From NCBI GenBank assembly GCA_946408305.1, contig CAMJRQ010000065.1, forward strand, positions 1-6,748: a stretch of 6,748 nucleotides of DNA. The letters are read 5' to 3'. The notes under the pieces were generated by a model that saw only the letters and a list, made by a program, of their open reading frames with translations, did no database searches and was not told the DNA's origin. The stretch comes from an uncultured Prevotellaceae bacterium. GTDB taxonomy: Bacteria > Bacteroidota > Bacteroidia > Bacteroidales > Bacteroidaceae. Position 1 is the stretch's first letter, and every line of letters starts with the position of its first letter. Positions 5,814 through 6,748 of the stretch are shown here, piece after piece. Position numbers and translations under genes: made by a program.

Positions 5814-6748
5814 ATGGGCAAAAACAAATCCGGAGGCCGCAGCCTCAAGAAGAAAGACCTGGAACACATGGTCATCGAGCTCTTCCAGCAGAGCCCCACG
5901 AAGGAATTCGACCTGAAGGACGTCTTCCGCCTGCTCCATCTGACCACCCATCCCTCGAAGATGCTTTGCATGGACGTGCTGGAGTCGCTTCTGATGGACG
6001 ATTATATCAAGGAGAGCAAGCGATATACCTATTCGCTCAACATACCGACGCAGGTGATGGAGGGCACCTTCCACCGCAAGGCCAACGGCAAGAACACCTT
6101 CGAACCCTCGGAGGGCGGCGAGCCCATCCTGGTGGCCGAGCGCAACAGCCTGCACGCCATGGACGGCGACACGGTGCGCGTGACGATGATGGCACGCCGC
6201 AAGAACCACGTCCGCGAGGCCGCCGTCACCGAGATTCTGAAGCGAGCCGACCGCCAGTTTGTCGGCACGCTGCAGGTGCGCAAGGACTTTGCCTATCTCC
6301 TCACCGAAGACCGCACGCTGGCCAACGACATCTTCATCCCCAAGTCGAACCTGAAGAAGGGCCAGACGGGCGACAAGGCCGTGGTGAAAATCGTGGAGTG
6401 GCCCACCGACTCGAAGAACCCCATCGGCAAGGTGGTGGACATCCTGGGCCGCACGGGCGAGAACAACGCCGAGATGCACGCCATCCTGGCCGAATACGGT
6501 CTGCCCTACGTCTATCCCAAACAGGTGGAACAAGCCGCCGAGCGCATCGACGCCACCATCACGCAACAGGAGATTTCGCGCCGCGAGGACATGCGCGAGG
6601 TGCTCACCTTCACCATCGACCCGCGCGATGCCAAGGACTTCGACGACGCTCTGAGCATCCGCCGCCTGAAGGCCAACCTCTGGGAGGTGGGCGTGCACAT
6701 CGCCGACGTCTCGCACTACGTCACCGAGGGCTCCATCATCGACCGCGA
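5814..6748 (+). CDS. rnr: Ribonuclease R (RNB-family 3'-5' exoribonuclease), 3' truncated
   Basis: This hydrolytic exoribonuclease degrades structured RNA from the 3' end in the cytoplasm. About 311 codons are present and the frame runs off the right edge. From the chosen start: a Lys-rich N-terminus MGKNKSGGRSLKKKDLE; a winged-helix-like region (about 12-75); a first cold-shock-like RNA-binding domain from about residue 84 (GTFHRKANGKNTFEP); a second from about 149 (FVGTLQVRKDFAYLL); then the RNB catalytic domain with IDPRDAKDFDDA. Asp269, Asp275, Asp277 and Asp278 of that motif correspond to the magnesium-binding aspartates of E. coli RNase R, and VGVHIADVSHYV follows, as in the family. The rest of RNB and the S1 domain lie outside the window. 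An in-frame ATG at 5781 would add 11 residues, but it directly follows the probable -7 box, so 5814 is preferred. Nothing suggests that the gene is broken. Confidence 0.9.
   Translation, partial: MGKNKSGGRSLKKKDLEHMVIELFQQSPTKEFDLKDVFRLLHLTTHPSKMLCMDVLESLLMDDYIKESKRYTYSLNIPTQVMEGTFHRKANGKNTFEPSEGGEPILVAERNSLHAMDGDTVRVTMMARRKNHVREAAVTEILKRADRQFVGTLQVRKDFAYLLTEDRTLANDIFIPKSNLKKGQTGDKAVVKIVEWPTDSKNPIGKVVDILGRTGENNAEMHAILAEYGLPYVYPKQVEQAAERIDATITQQEISRREDMREVLTFTIDPRDAKDFDDALSIRRLKANLWEVGVHIADVSHYVTEGSIIDR

Noticed and set aside
5721..6716. A 332-codon N-terminal extension of the epimerase frame across the RNase R gene.
   Set aside because: It is antisense to the clearly coding RNase R gene and of biased composition; the Rossmann motif begins right after Met at 5720, and the promoter box lies inside the supposed extension.

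Overview
The window most resembles a chromosomal piece of a GC-rich member of the Bacteroidales, probably a Prevotellaceae-like gut or rumen bacterium. Four observations support this. Two surface or secreted proteins end in short C-terminal tails of the type common in Prevotella and relatives. Two matches to the Bacteroidetes -7 promoter box (TAnnTTTG) lie in the one divergent intergenic region. No start codon has a Shine-Dalgarno sequence. The domain set (GLUG-type repeats, jelly-roll modules, an SGNH/SASA-type esterase) is typical of that group. The genus is an inference and was not checked by any search.

Layout, left to right. Positions 1-2825 (+) hold the 3' part of a large modular surface protein that is cut at the left edge. 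Its order is GLUG-like module, helical segment, jelly-roll module, helical segment, second GLUG-like module, heptad linker, C-terminal tail. The left edge lies inside an 81-bp-period tandem duplication. A 66-bp gap containing a GC-rich hairpin leads to 2892-4589 (+), a complete secreted SGNH/SASA-family carbohydrate esterase with a C-terminal jelly-roll-like domain and the same linker and tail design. A perfect 44-bp inverted repeat flanked by A and T tracts (4606-4650) ends this gene and the convergent gene 4671-5720 (-), an extended short-chain dehydrogenase/NAD-dependent epimerase. A compact divergent promoter region (about 5721-5813) separates the epimerase gene from a 3'-truncated ribonuclease R gene that starts at about 5814 (+).

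The first two genes look like a pair of exported proteins, a probable surface adhesin or scaffold and a polysaccharide or glycan deacetylase. They share strand, tail type and an unusual seven-nucleotide repeat in the DNA that encodes the linker before the tail. The epimerase and RNase R are ordinary cellular genes with no evident functional link to the pair. I see no tRNA, rRNA, CRISPR array, insertion sequence or defence system. The most notable features are repeat-level: the tandem duplication at the edge, the internal module duplication, the matched heptanucleotide linkers and the intergenic palindromes.
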